DNA of 64,000 bases from Streptomyces sp. NBC_00306 (GTDB taxonomy: Bacteria; Actinomycetota; Actinomycetes; Streptomycetales; Streptomycetaceae), in contig NZ_CP108032.1 of the NCBI RefSeq assembly GCF_036169555.1, positions 8,308,001-8,372,000 on the forward strand, in the 5' to 3' direction. Positions 26,751 through 34,870 of the stretch are shown here, one piece after another (the stretch's first letter is position 1; each line of letters opens with the position of its first letter). The position numbers were made by a program, and so were the translations under genes. The notes under the pieces are model-generated. The model saw only the letters and a program-made list of their open reading frames with translations, was not told the origin of the DNA and ran no database searches.

Positions 26751-26807
26751 GTCATCTGCACGCCCGCGCCGCACCCGGCGGCTGTGCGGCGCGGGCGTGC
26801 AGATGAC
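26751..26807 (+). terminator. Perfect 24-bp hairpin after the DUF4142 gene
   Basis: Arms 26751-26774 and 26784-26807 are exact complements (beginning gtcatctgcacgcccgcgcc) with a 9-base loop. The position directly after the stop fits a transcription terminator, likely bidirectional. Confidence 0.85.
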
Positions 26808-27051
26808 CACCCACCAGCGTCAACGACGCTACGGCGCCGACGCGATGGGCGGCGCCGGAACACGCGACCGCCACTGCGGCGACGACCTGGGTAGCGGCGC
26901 GTGCGGCAACACCGAGGGGCCACGGTGTTGGTGATCATCCGCTCCACGGTCCAGCCCAACGGCATCCACGTCGCGGCGGAAACGGGGCCATGAGGCGCCG
27001 TCCCCAATGAACCACCCGCAGCACACGACTCACTCATCTGGAGGTTGCTCC

Positions 27052-29055
27052 ATGCACACGGAATCGCGCCTGCTCAGGATCCCGCTGACCGCTCTGGTGC
27101 TGGTCGGAACCGTGCTCGCCTTCCTCCTCGGTGGCGCTGGGCCCGCCTCTGCCCATGCCGTTCTGACCAAGTCCGAACCAGCCGACGTTTCCGTTCTCAA
27201 GACGGCTCCGAAGTACGTCACGCTCACCTTCAGCGAAGCCGTCAGTCTCTCCGACGGCTCCCTGCGTGTGCTGTCACCGAAGAACCAGCGCGTCGAGCAC
27301 GGGGCGGTCACGCATGCAGGGGGAAAGGCGACCACCGCCCGAGTGCTGCTGCGCGGCAAGCTGCCCAAGGGCACGTACACGGTGTCCTGGCGCACGGTCT
27401 CCGCTGACAGTCACCCGGTCTCCGGAGCGTTTACCTTCTCCGTCGGCAAGCCTTCCGTTACCACGGCCGTAGCGTCGGACGAGTCCCCGGACGACACCGC
27501 CGCCTCCCGCCTCTACGACTTCTTCCGTTACGTCGCCTACAGCGGCTTTGCCCTGCTCATCGGTGCCGCCCTGTTCGTTCTCGTCTGCTGGCCCGCCAGC
27601 GCTGGGCTGCGCCCGATGCGCCGGCTGCTGCTGACCGGCTGGACGGCGGTGCTTGCATCGACCATTGTCCTGCTGCTGCTCCGGGGCGCGTACGAGACGG
27701 GCCAGGGCCTCACCGCCGTCTTTGACCTGCCGCTCCTGGGCCGGACCATCACCGGCAGGTCCGGGACAGCCTTGGTGGCACGGCTGTTGCTGCTCGCTGC
27801 GGCCGCTGTTCTCCTGGCACTGGTAAGTGGCCGCCTTCGCCGCAACGCTGACGGGACGGGGAAGGAACCCGCCGCCAACGCCGCCTCTTCTCACGTGAAG
27901 ACGTCGTCGGAGATGGCTGATCTGCCCCCCGAAGAGTCACAGGTCGACTTCGAGGTACGTGCCGTGGGGGCGGTGCTCGTCGTGGGCCTGGCCCTCACCT
28001 GGGCCGCCGCCGGGCACGCTTCCACCGGTACTCAGGTGCCGCTGGCGATCCCAGGCGCCGTACTGCACCTGCTGGCTATGGCAGCGTGGCTCGGCGGACT
28101 CGTCGCGCTGGCGGGCGCCTTGTACCGGGCGCCCGCCGGCACGGTGATTCCGGCAGCGGCGGTCGCGCGCTTCTCCCGGCTGGCCTTCACCGCGGTGATC
28201 GTCCTGGTCGTCACCGGTGTCTACCAGTCCTGGCGGCAGGTTGGCTCCTTGGACGCCCTGACCACCACCGAGTACGGCAAGCTGCTCATCCTCAAGGTCG
28301 GCGCCGTGGTCCTGGTGCTGGCCGCGGCGGCGTTCTCCCGGCAGTGGACCGCACAGCTCATCGAAGAGCCGCAGCCCCGAGAGAATCTCCCAGCCGTCCC
28401 GGCGGCGGTGACCCAGCGCGCACGCGTGGGGCAGAGCGTCGGCGTCGGTGCCTCACCGGGCGGCGACACGGCTGAGGCCACGCAACGTGCTGGGCCTCCC
28501 TGTCCGCGGGACCCCGCCGACAGCCCCGGTGCCGATCCGTGCGGTTCCCCGTCCGACCGGTACCGGCGCGGGCTGCGCAGGTCGGTCGTCGTCGAGGCCG
28601 TCATCGGTGTCGTCGTTCTGACGATCACCACGGTGCTCACCGGAACCCAGCCCAGCCGAGCCGCCCTCCAGAGCATTGCCGCGGCCACCGCATACCAGCG
28701 CCCTCCGGCGACAGTAGTGACGGTCCCCTTTGACGTCGGCACACCGAACGGGCACGGCATGGTGCAGATCACCTTCGACCCGGGGCAAGTCGGCGACAAC
28801 ACCGTGCAGGCCATCGTGTTCGGACCGGACACAGGTGTTTCCACCGTCCCCGAGCTCCGTCTCACCCTCACGCAGCTCGCCCAGCGGATCGGCCCGCTGG
28901 ATGCGAAGCTCGTCGACAGGAAGGGGTACTGGTGGGCGGACAATCTGCGGCTTCCCCTGCCCGGCACCTGGACCATGCGCCTGACCGTGCGCATCACCGA
29001 CATCGACCAGGTCACCGTCACAAAGAACGTGACCATCAATCCGCCACCCGCCTGA
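27052..29055 (+). CDS. CopC-CopD fusion, copper handling/uptake
   Basis: A 667-residue protein. A signal peptide ends '...GPASA', leaving His35 as the mature N-terminus of a CopC domain ('HAVLTKSEPAD'). That His and 'DSHPVSGAF' near residue 120 match the Cu(II) ligands of CopC. CopD follows: about eight membrane helices from residue 155 to 435, then a long low-complexity loop, one more helix near 510-530 and a C-terminal outward domain of the YtkA/FixH type ('VPFDVGTPNGHGMVQITFDP'). The start is ATG 27052, after a GGAGG site; ATG 27007 is in frame but lacks one. The protein would bind copper outside and pass it inward. Confidence 0.9.
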   Translation: MHTESRLLRIPLTALVLVGTVLAFLLGGAGPASAHAVLTKSEPADVSVLKTAPKYVTLTFSEAVSLSDGSLRVLSPKNQRVEHGAVTHAGGKATTARVLLRGKLPKGTYTVSWRTVSADSHPVSGAFTFSVGKPSVTTAVASDESPDDTAASRLYDFFRYVAYSGFALLIGAALFVLVCWPASAGLRPMRRLLLTGWTAVLASTIVLLLLRGAYETGQGLTAVFDLPLLGRTITGRSGTALVARLLLLAAAAVLLALVSGRLRRNADGTGKEPAANAASSHVKTSSEMADLPPEESQVDFEVRAVGAVLVVGLALTWAAAGHASTGTQVPLAIPGAVLHLLAMAAWLGGLVALAGALYRAPAGTVIPAAAVARFSRLAFTAVIVLVVTGVYQSWRQVGSLDALTTTEYGKLLILKVGAVVLVLAAAAFSRQWTAQLIEEPQPRENLPAVPAAVTQRARVGQSVGVGASPGGDTAEATQRAGPPCPRDPADSPGADPCGSPSDRYRRGLRRSVVVEAVIGVVVLTITTVLTGTQPSRAALQSIAAATAYQRPPATVVTVPFDVGTPNGHGMVQITFDPGQVGDNTVQAIVFGPDTGVSTVPELRLTLTQLAQRIGPLDAKLVDRKGYWWADNLRLPLPGTWTMRLTVRITDIDQVTVTKNVTINPPPA

Positions 29056-29615
29056 CAGCCACGCCTGTCGGCGCGCATGAACAGCGGGATGCGCCGGGGC
29101 GCACCCTGGCGGATCCGGCGAGTACGAACGCCGCCCACAGCAGCGTCCGGAGGCCGATGGAAGGACCGGTTCCGCCGAGCGTGCCTCCGAGGCGCTCAGC
29201 GACATGAACCCGTTGCAGAGCAGCTTTGAGGAGATCGGCGCCCCACCGGACCTGTTTCGCCTCTGGTGCGCCGGCGTGCTCCGTGATGGCTTCCCACTCA
29301 CCGCTGCCGGAGCCTTCGCGGAGTTCTCCGCCGTGGCGCGAGAGGGAAGCTGTGCTGGTGGTGGGTGCACCCGTGGGGCATCGACGGTGCATGGCTGTGG
29401 CGAGGAGCGGCGGACTGTCCGCAGATCTGGCTGCCTCGGAGTGCACGGCAGGGGCGAGCCTGCTCGTGCCATGGCGTTCCGGCATCACAAGCCGGAGAGC
29501 TCCCGCTGCAAGCCCACCTCCGAGGCCGATGCCGAACTCGCCGCCCGCTTGCCCGCGCCGGGCGACAGGATGACCTGAGAGCCGGGCCGCAGGCCGGCGC
29601 GGTGGAACGCGAGGG
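29056..29615. other. Gap with no convincing gene
   Basis: About 560 bases. An open frame at 29204-29578 starts plausibly (MNPLQSSFEEIGAPPDLF) but turns low-complexity and Cys/Arg-rich, so it is probably non-coding or a relic. Confidence 0.4.
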
Positions 29616-30029
29616 TCATGACAGGGCGACGGAAGCGTTCTGCTCCAGGCGGCTGCGGAGGGTGGCGGCGAAGTCTTCGGCGCGGGACAGCTGGACGCGG
29701 AGCTTGTCCACCTGTTCAGCGGCGGCCCGCTCGTAGGCGCGTACGCGATTCAGCAGTACCTCTCGCTCCGCCGCGTTGAGATCGCTGTCCCTGTCGAGGC
29801 AGTCGGTGGCTTCCAGCAGGTCGCGCATCTGGTCGAGGGTGAAGCCCAGCGGCTTCATACGGCGGATCACCATGAGGCGGGCGACGTCGGCTTCGGTATA
29901 GAGGCGGAATCCGCCCTGGGAGCGGGCGGAGGGGATGACCAGGCCGGTCTCCTCATAGTGCCGGATGGTACGCAGGGACAATTCGGTCCGCGCGGCGACT
30001 TCGCCGATCTGCATGTGCTTGTCGTCCAC
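29616..30029 (-). CDS. MerR family regulator of the SulP gene
   Basis: A 137-residue MerR regulator: winged helix 'QIGEVAARTELSLRTIRHYE', wing 'GGFRLYTEADVARLMVIRRM', then 'KPLGFTLDQMRDLLEA' and a C-terminal dimerisation coiled coil. No Cys cluster for metal binding is present, so it does not look like a classical metal sensor. The start is GTG 30029 (MDDKHMQIGEV), chosen over a much longer frame that is the shadow of sulP. It diverges from the SulP gene, and a near-perfect palindrome stands in the shared region. Confidence 0.88.
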   Translation of the reverse strand: MDDKHMQIGEVAARTELSLRTIRHYEETGLVIPSARSQGGFRLYTEADVARLMVIRRMKPLGFTLDQMRDLLEATDCLDRDSDLNAAEREVLLNRVRAYERAAAEQVDKLRVQLSRAEDFAATLRSRLEQNASVALS

Positions 30030-30086
30030 GCCGCATCCTGACCCTTCTCGTCCTGCCGGACCGAGTCCCGCCCGGTCCCCGCCGAT

Positions 30087-30110
30087 CTCTACTCTAACGT
30101 TAGGGTAGAG
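30087..30110. promoter_or_regulatory. Palindromic operator, likely MerR site
   Basis: A 24-bp palindrome with one mismatched pair, centred on CTAACGTTAG and flanked by ctctact and ggtagag. It lies 58 bases upstream of the MerR start and between the divergent genes, the normal place for a MerR operator inside a promoter with a long spacer. Confidence 0.75.
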
Positions 30111-30327
30111 TGGCCGGTGGCCAGGGGCCCACGCCGCCCCGCCACTACCGTGCCGGGGCCGACGGTACCCCGGCGAGATTCGATTTCCTGCAGGAGTGAG
30201 CGTGCTCGAGCCCATGACGCCCACTGCTGCCGCCTGCCCGCCGTGATACTTCGCCCCGCGATGTGAGTCGCCTGCCCGAGCCTTGGTGCGGGCCCGCGGC
30301 TCCCTCCCCTTCACAGATTTCCCGGTC

Positions 30328-30354
30328 CGCCCCCGCGGGCCGCCCGCGGGGGCG
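30328..30354 (+). promoter_or_regulatory. Strong hairpin in the SulP leader
   Basis: A perfect 12-bp G/C stem (30328-30339 with 30343-30354) and 3-base loop about 100 bases before the SulP start. It could act as an attenuator in a leader of roughly 340 bases. Confidence 0.5.
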
Positions 30355-30449
30355 CCGGCCTGGCTTCTCCGCGTTCTCCCACATGCCCCGCCCTGCCAGT
30401 GGGGTGTGCCCGAGCACGACAGGTATTTGCTTCCTTGTCTTTTTCCGTA

Positions 30450-31937
30450 GTGACTCCCGCCGCGCGGCTGCGTGGCCTGCGCCCGGACTGGCTGAACAAC
30501 CCGAGGATCTGGCGTACGGAGGTGCTGGCCGGTCTGGTCGTCGCCCTCGCGCTGATCCCGGAGGCGATCTCGTTCTCGATCATCGCCGGCGTCGATCCGG
30601 CCGTCGGTCTGTTCGCCTCGTTCACCATGGCTGTGGTCATCTCGGTCGTCGGCGGGCGCCGCGCGATGATCTCCGCCGCGACCGGAGCCGTCGCGCTCGT
30701 GATCGCACCGCTGAACCGTGAGCACGGACTTGGCTACCTGATCGCCGCAGTCATCCTGGGCGGTGTCATCCAGATCACCCTCGGCGCGCTGGGTGTGGCG
30801 AAGCTGATGCGGTTCGTGCCGCGCTCGGTGATGGTCGGTTTCGTCAACGCGCTCGCGATCCTGATCTTCCTGGCCCAGGTTCCCGAGATGCGTGACGTGC
30901 CCTGGCCCGTGTATCCGCTGATCGTGGCCGGCCTTGCCCTGATGGTCTTCTTCCCGAAGATCACCACCGTGATCCCCGCGCCGCTGGTCTCCATCGTCAT
31001 CCTGACCGTCATCACGGTGGCTGCCGGCATCGCGGTGCCGACCGTCGGCGACAAGGGTGCCCTGCCGTCCTCGCTGCCGGTGCCGGGCCTGCCCGACGTG
31101 CCGTTCACTCTGAGCACCCTGATCACCGTCGCCCCGTACGCCTTCGCGATGGCACTGGTGGGCCTGATGGAGTCGCTGATGACGGCCAAACTGGTCGACG
31201 ACATCACCGACACCCACTCCTCCAAGACCCGCGAGTCCATCGGCCAGGGCATCGCCAACATCGTCACCGGCTTCTTCGGAGGCATGGGCGGCTGCGCGAT
31301 GATCGGTCAGACGATGATCAACGTGAAGGTATCCGGCGCACGGACCCGCCTATCCACCTTCCTGGCCGGTGTGTTCCTGATGGTGCTGTGCATCGCCTTC
31401 GGCTCGGTGGTCTCCGGCATCCCCATGGCTGCCCTGGTCGCTGTGATGGTGATGGTGTCGTTCGCGACCTTCGACTGGCACTCGATCGCCCCGAAGACGC
31501 TGAAGCGGATGCCGGCCGGGGAGATCGCTGTCATGGCTGTCACCGTGGTCTGCGTGGTCGCCACCGACAACCTGGCCATCGGCGTCGTCGTCGGTTCCGT
31601 CACCGCCATGGTCGTTTTCGCCAGGCGCGTGGCTCACCTCGCAGAGGTCACAGCGGTTACCGACCCCGACGGCAGCACGGTGGTGTACTCCGTGACCGGC
31701 GAACTGTTCTTCGCCTCCTCCAACGACCTCGTGGCTCAGTTCGCCTACGCCACCGACCCCGGCAAGGTCATCATCGACCTGAGCGCCGCCCACGTCTGGG
31801 ACGCTTCCTCGGTCGCCGCTCTCGACGCGATCGAGACCAAGTACGCCCAGCGCGGCAAGACCGTCGAGATCATCGGCCTGAACAGCCCGAGCGCCGACCT
31901 CCACGGCAAGCTCACCGGCGAACTCGCCGGCCACTGA
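30450..31937 (+). CDS. SulP family anion transporter with STAS domain
   Basis: A 495-residue protein read from GTG 30450 (MTPAARLRGLRPDWL); the frame opens at 30399 but the extra residues are not family-like. It has the SulP membrane core with 10-12 helices ('EVLAGLVVALALIPEAISFS', 'FVPRSVMVGFVNALAILIF', 'GQGIANIVTGFFGGMGGCAM') and a C-terminal STAS domain (about 395-490, 'DLSAAHVWDASSVAALDAI'). SulP proteins carry sulfate, bicarbonate or related anions; the substrate cannot be told here. It is paired with the divergent MerR gene and ends in a strong terminator. Confidence 0.92.
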   Translation: MTPAARLRGLRPDWLNNPRIWRTEVLAGLVVALALIPEAISFSIIAGVDPAVGLFASFTMAVVISVVGGRRAMISAATGAVALVIAPLNREHGLGYLIAAVILGGVIQITLGALGVAKLMRFVPRSVMVGFVNALAILIFLAQVPEMRDVPWPVYPLIVAGLALMVFFPKITTVIPAPLVSIVILTVITVAAGIAVPTVGDKGALPSSLPVPGLPDVPFTLSTLITVAPYAFAMALVGLMESLMTAKLVDDITDTHSSKTRESIGQGIANIVTGFFGGMGGCAMIGQTMINVKVSGARTRLSTFLAGVFLMVLCIAFGSVVSGIPMAALVAVMVMVSFATFDWHSIAPKTLKRMPAGEIAVMAVTVVCVVATDNLAIGVVVGSVTAMVVFARRVAHLAEVTAVTDPDGSTVVYSVTGELFFASSNDLVAQFAYATDPGKVIIDLSAAHVWDASSVAALDAIETKYAQRGKTVEIIGLNSPSADLHGKLTGELAGH

Positions 31938-31950
31938 CCCCACCTGCTGC

Positions 31951-31987
31951 GATGGCCGCCCGGGCACTGTCCCGGTGGGCGGCCATC
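31951..31987 (+). terminator. Terminator after the SulP gene
   Basis: Stem gatggccgcccggg (31951-31964) pairs with cccggtgggcggccatc (31971-31987) with one small bulge, 14 bases after the stop. Confidence 0.8.
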
Positions 31988-32015
31988 GCCATGTCCGGGG
32001 CCGGGGTCAGTCCTC

Positions 32016-32321
32016 TCACCCCGGGATCGCCGTGAACGGAGCCCGCCCCGATGTCCCGGCCCGGATCACCGGTCTCCGGCCGGCCGGGGCCCTGCCCCCC
32101 GGGGGCAGCTCGCTCGCATGTTCGGCCTGGAGGGTGTCCGCCGACCGTGGCGGCTCCGACAGTCGGCGCTCCAGGTCGCGCAGGTCCTTGCCGTTGGACG
32201 AGCGGACCCTTCTCGCCATGACCGGCGCGGCCGGGCGGTAGTAGTGGCCCGCGTCGCCCCGGACCCGGATCCGGGTGAGTGAGCCGCGCGGAGGCGGGGT
32301 GAAGGTGCAGGTGACGTGCAT
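32016..32321 (-). pseudogene. C-terminal relic of an SRPBCC-type protein
   Basis: The minus-strand frame reads 'HVTCTFTPPPRGSLTRIRV', then 'GHYYRPAAPVMARRVRSS' and 'GKDLRDLERRLSEP', matching the last strands and long helix of polyketide-cyclase-like SRPBCC proteins. The first two thirds are missing; the homology ends where the Crp-like relic begins on the other strand. It is a truncated leftover. Confidence 0.5.
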
Positions 32322-32360
32322 GGGCGTGGTGATCGTCGATGGCAACCACGAAGCGCCGAT

Positions 32361-32764
32361 GCCCCCGAAGACGTCATCGTCTGCGTGATGAGCCGCGCCG
32401 ACGTGAACCGGTCGCTGCTGAACGGCGCCCGCATCGCCGCCTGGATCACTGTGATCCTGGGCGATCTGGAACAGCGCCTGTCCGACCGCGTGTTCAAGAC
32501 GGTCGCCCAGCGCATCGCCACCAACCCGGGCCCTCTCACCACTGCCCAGCCTCCGGCCGGAGCGCTGCGGCCCGGTGGGCGTCACAGGCAGATCGCGCTC
32601 ACCCACGAGCGGCCCGGAACTCTCGCGGGCATCTCCCGCGAGACATCCACCAAGGGTTCCGCGACCACGCCGACCGCGGCGTGCTCCGCCTCGCCCGTGG
32701 CCGCATGACCGTCCTGCAGGCCGACCGCTCAAGGACGCCGCGGTCTGACGTCACCGAACCGTAA
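32361..32764 (+). pseudogene. Relic of a Crp/Fnr family regulator
   Basis: One frame gives 'PEDVIVCVMSRADVNRSLL' and 'LEQRLSDRVFKTVAQRIA', the end of the sensor domain and dimer helix, then 'IALTHERPGTLAGISRETST', the helix-turn-helix. A one-base shift near 32655 leads to 'FRDHADRGVLRLARGRMTVL', the wing and C-terminus. The N-terminal cyclic-nucleotide-binding-type barrel is missing. Confidence 0.6.
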
Positions 32765-32838
32765 GGACGGCATCCCGGACGTGCCGGGCAGGACGGATCT
32801 AGAGTCATGCCCGGTCCCGAAACCCACAGGAGTTCTCC

Positions 32839-33429
32839 ATGCGCGCCCGTTCGCTCTTTCCGGCCGTCCTGGCCGCTGCTCTGCTTGCCGTCACCGGGTG
32901 CGGAACCGAAGGCGGCTCCGACTCCGGCACCGATGCCGGGGCAGCCCCCTCGACGGCGTCACCGCCGACGCGGTCGTCCGCCTCGTCGGACGGCGGCGAG
33001 ACGGGCGCTGCTGGTGCCGAAATGCCCGAGGTGCTGAAGTTCACGGCCACCACCGTGGACGGCAAGCCCTTCGACGGAAAGGCACTCGGGGGCAAGCCGA
33101 CCGTGCTGTGGTTCTGGGCGCCCTGGTGCCCCAAGTGCCGCGCCCAGGCTGCCGAGACCGCCGAGGTCGCTGCCGACTACGCGGGCAAGGCGAACGTCGT
33201 CGGCGTCGCCGGCCTGGACAAGAACGCCGCCATGAAGGACTTCGTCTCCGAGACGAAGACCGGCTCCTTCCCTCACCTGTCCGACGAGTCCGGTGACGTG
33301 TGGAAGCGGTTCGAGGTCACTGAGCAGAGCCGCTACGTCATTCTCGACAAGGACGGCAAGACCGTCTACGAAGGCGTGCTGCCGGGAGGCGACGGGCTCG
33401 CCGAGAAGGTCGCCGGACTGACAGGCTGA
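32839..33429 (+). CDS. TlpA/DsbE-like thioredoxin lipoprotein
   Basis: A 196-residue lipoprotein. The lipobox (LAVTGC) puts the lipidated Cys at 21, followed by a Ser/Thr/Ala-rich linker to about residue 60. A thioredoxin-fold domain follows with the active site 'WCPKC' at about 96-100 and the cis-Pro region 'VTEQSRYVILDKDGK'. It should act outside the membrane on protein thiols and resembles the mycobacterial DsbE/DsbF lipoproteins. The next gene, 6 bases on, encodes the CcdA-type electron donor, so the two form a redox pair. ATG 32839 has an aggag site. Confidence 0.9.
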   Translation: MRARSLFPAVLAAALLAVTGCGTEGGSDSGTDAGAAPSTASPPTRSSASSDGGETGAAGAEMPEVLKFTATTVDGKPFDGKALGGKPTVLWFWAPWCPKCRAQAAETAEVAADYAGKANVVGVAGLDKNAAMKDFVSETKTGSFPHLSDESGDVWKRFEVTEQSRYVILDKDGKTVYEGVLPGGDGLAEKVAGLTG

Positions 33430-33435
33430 GTTCCC

Positions 33436-34329
33436 ATGGCCGACCTGCCGCTCGCCCTCGCCCTCGCGGCGGGCATGCTCGCCGCCGTCAACCCGTGCGG
33501 CTTCGCTCTGCTCCCCGCCTATCTGTCGTTGCTCGTCCTCGGCGATCGCATCCCCACCCGCACCGTCGCCGTCGGCCGGGCTCTTGCCGCCACTGCCGCG
33601 ATGACCATCGGCTTCGCCGCCCTCTTCGGCGTCTTCGGCCTGGCCGTACAGCCCGTCGCAGGGCAGGTGCAGAAGCATCTGCCCTGGTTCACCATCGTCT
33701 TCGGAATCCTCATGGCAGGAGCGGGGGCCTGGCTGCTCGCGGGGCGCCAGCTGCCTTCCCCGGCCCCGAAGCTGCGCCGGGCGCCCAACGTCACCCGTTC
33801 CGTCCCCGCGATGGTCCTGTTCGGGGTGGCGTACGCCACCGCCTCCCTGGGCTGCACCATCGCCCCGTTCCTCGCCATCGTGGTCTCCGCCTTCCGAAGC
33901 GGCTCGACCGGCGAAGGCATCGTGTTGTTCGCCGCCTACGCCGGAGGGATGGGCCTGATCGTCGGCGCCGCCTCGCTGACCGTCGCTCTCACCCGCGCCA
34001 CGGCCGTCACGCGGCTGCGCCGCCTCGGCGCCGTCGCGCCCCGCCTCGGCGGCGGCCTGCTCCTGCTCGTGGGTGCGTATGTGGCCTACTACGGCTGGTA
34101 CGAACTCCGCGTCCAGCGCGACCCTGCCACCCAGGACCCGGTCATCGACGCGGCAGGCGCCGTCCAGCGCACGATCGCCGCCGCTGTGGACGCCGTCGGC
34201 CCAGCGGTGATCGCCGGTGTCTTCGCGGGCCTGCTGATCGCGGCCGTAGCGCTTGTGCACCTGCGGCGGGCCCGACGCGCCCGCGCCAAGGGCACCACCG
34301 CCCGGCCCGCGCCCGGCCGCACCCGCTGA
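33436..34329 (+). CDS. CcdA/DsbD-like membrane thiol electron carrier
   Basis: A 297-residue membrane protein with six core helices plus C-terminal ones. The two conserved cysteines are in 'NPCGFALLPAYLSLL' (Cys21) and 'ASLGCTIAPFLAIVV' (Cys140), the redox pair that carries electrons from cytoplasmic thioredoxin to outside acceptors. The next-door TlpA-like lipoprotein is the likely acceptor. The C-terminal extension has another helix (about 250-275) and a basic tail. The gene starts at ATG 33436, 6 bases after the lipoprotein stop. Confidence 0.9.
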   Translation: MADLPLALALAAGMLAAVNPCGFALLPAYLSLLVLGDRIPTRTVAVGRALAATAAMTIGFAALFGVFGLAVQPVAGQVQKHLPWFTIVFGILMAGAGAWLLAGRQLPSPAPKLRRAPNVTRSVPAMVLFGVAYATASLGCTIAPFLAIVVSAFRSGSTGEGIVLFAAYAGGMGLIVGAASLTVALTRATAVTRLRRLGAVAPRLGGGLLLLVGAYVAYYGWYELRVQRDPATQDPVIDAAGAVQRTIAAAVDAVGPAVIAGVFAGLLIAAVALVHLRRARRARAKGTTARPAPGRTR

Positions 34330-34870
34330 CTGTTCCGCGCTCGCACGTACGTCGAAGCGGAGGACTGAGCGAGGGGACTGCTTCGACGCCCTGCTGGACG
34401 TCCAGGGAACCCGTGCCCGGAAACCCGCCCTACGCTCAAAACCAGCCCCAACCGGCGGCTGGAGTCAACGCATAGAGCCTCCACCGATCCCGGAGCGGTT
34501 CAGTCTCGCCTCATTCGTACTCTGTGCAAGATCAGTTTGAAGAGGGTCTCTACCTCGGTCGCAAACCCCCGGCTGATTCTTGTTCTCGTAAACGCAGCGG
34601 TGCCACGTGCTTGTGCACGGCCCATTCGTAAAATGTCTCGCTGGTTGTGCAGGTGTGCATGTCCGCCGGGCGTTGGTTGTGCAGGTTTGCCATGGCGTTC
34701 GGTGTTACTGGTGGGTCATAGTCCCGCGGACAGAGTGTAGTTCGCGATGGATGTCCTCGAGTCCGGTACTGGCGTGCCCTTTGGCAGTCTTGTCTGCCTG
34801 TTCGTAGGCCGGTTGGGGTTGGGGGCGGGGAGGTGTTGATGTTCGTGGTCTTTGTACGGGGTGTGGTGTG
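34330..34870. other. Gap containing an IS5 relic, upstream of the HTH gene
   Basis: About 540 bases. Apart from the IS5 end described separately, no gene was recognised. The right half, after the relic, is T-rich compared with its surroundings, which may mark promoter or foreign DNA. Confidence 0.4.
34495..34550 (+). mobile_element. Relic of an IS5-family right end
   Basis: Starting at 34501 this stretch (cagtctcgcctcattc...gcaagatcagtttgaaga) matches the last 50 bases of the IS5 element at 10.05-10.97 kb with only two mismatches before the extreme end. The rest of the element is gone. It marks an old insertion or deletion boundary. Confidence 0.75.

Noticed and set aside
29204-29578. Plus-strand frame of 124 residues
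   Set aside because: It starts plausibly but soon becomes Cys/Arg/Gly-rich with no domain and unclear ribosome site.
30030-31217. Long minus-strand extension upstream of the MerR gene
   Set aside because: It overlaps the SulP gene, is Asp/His/Gly/Arg-rich and has no domain; only the last 137 residues are a real MerR protein.
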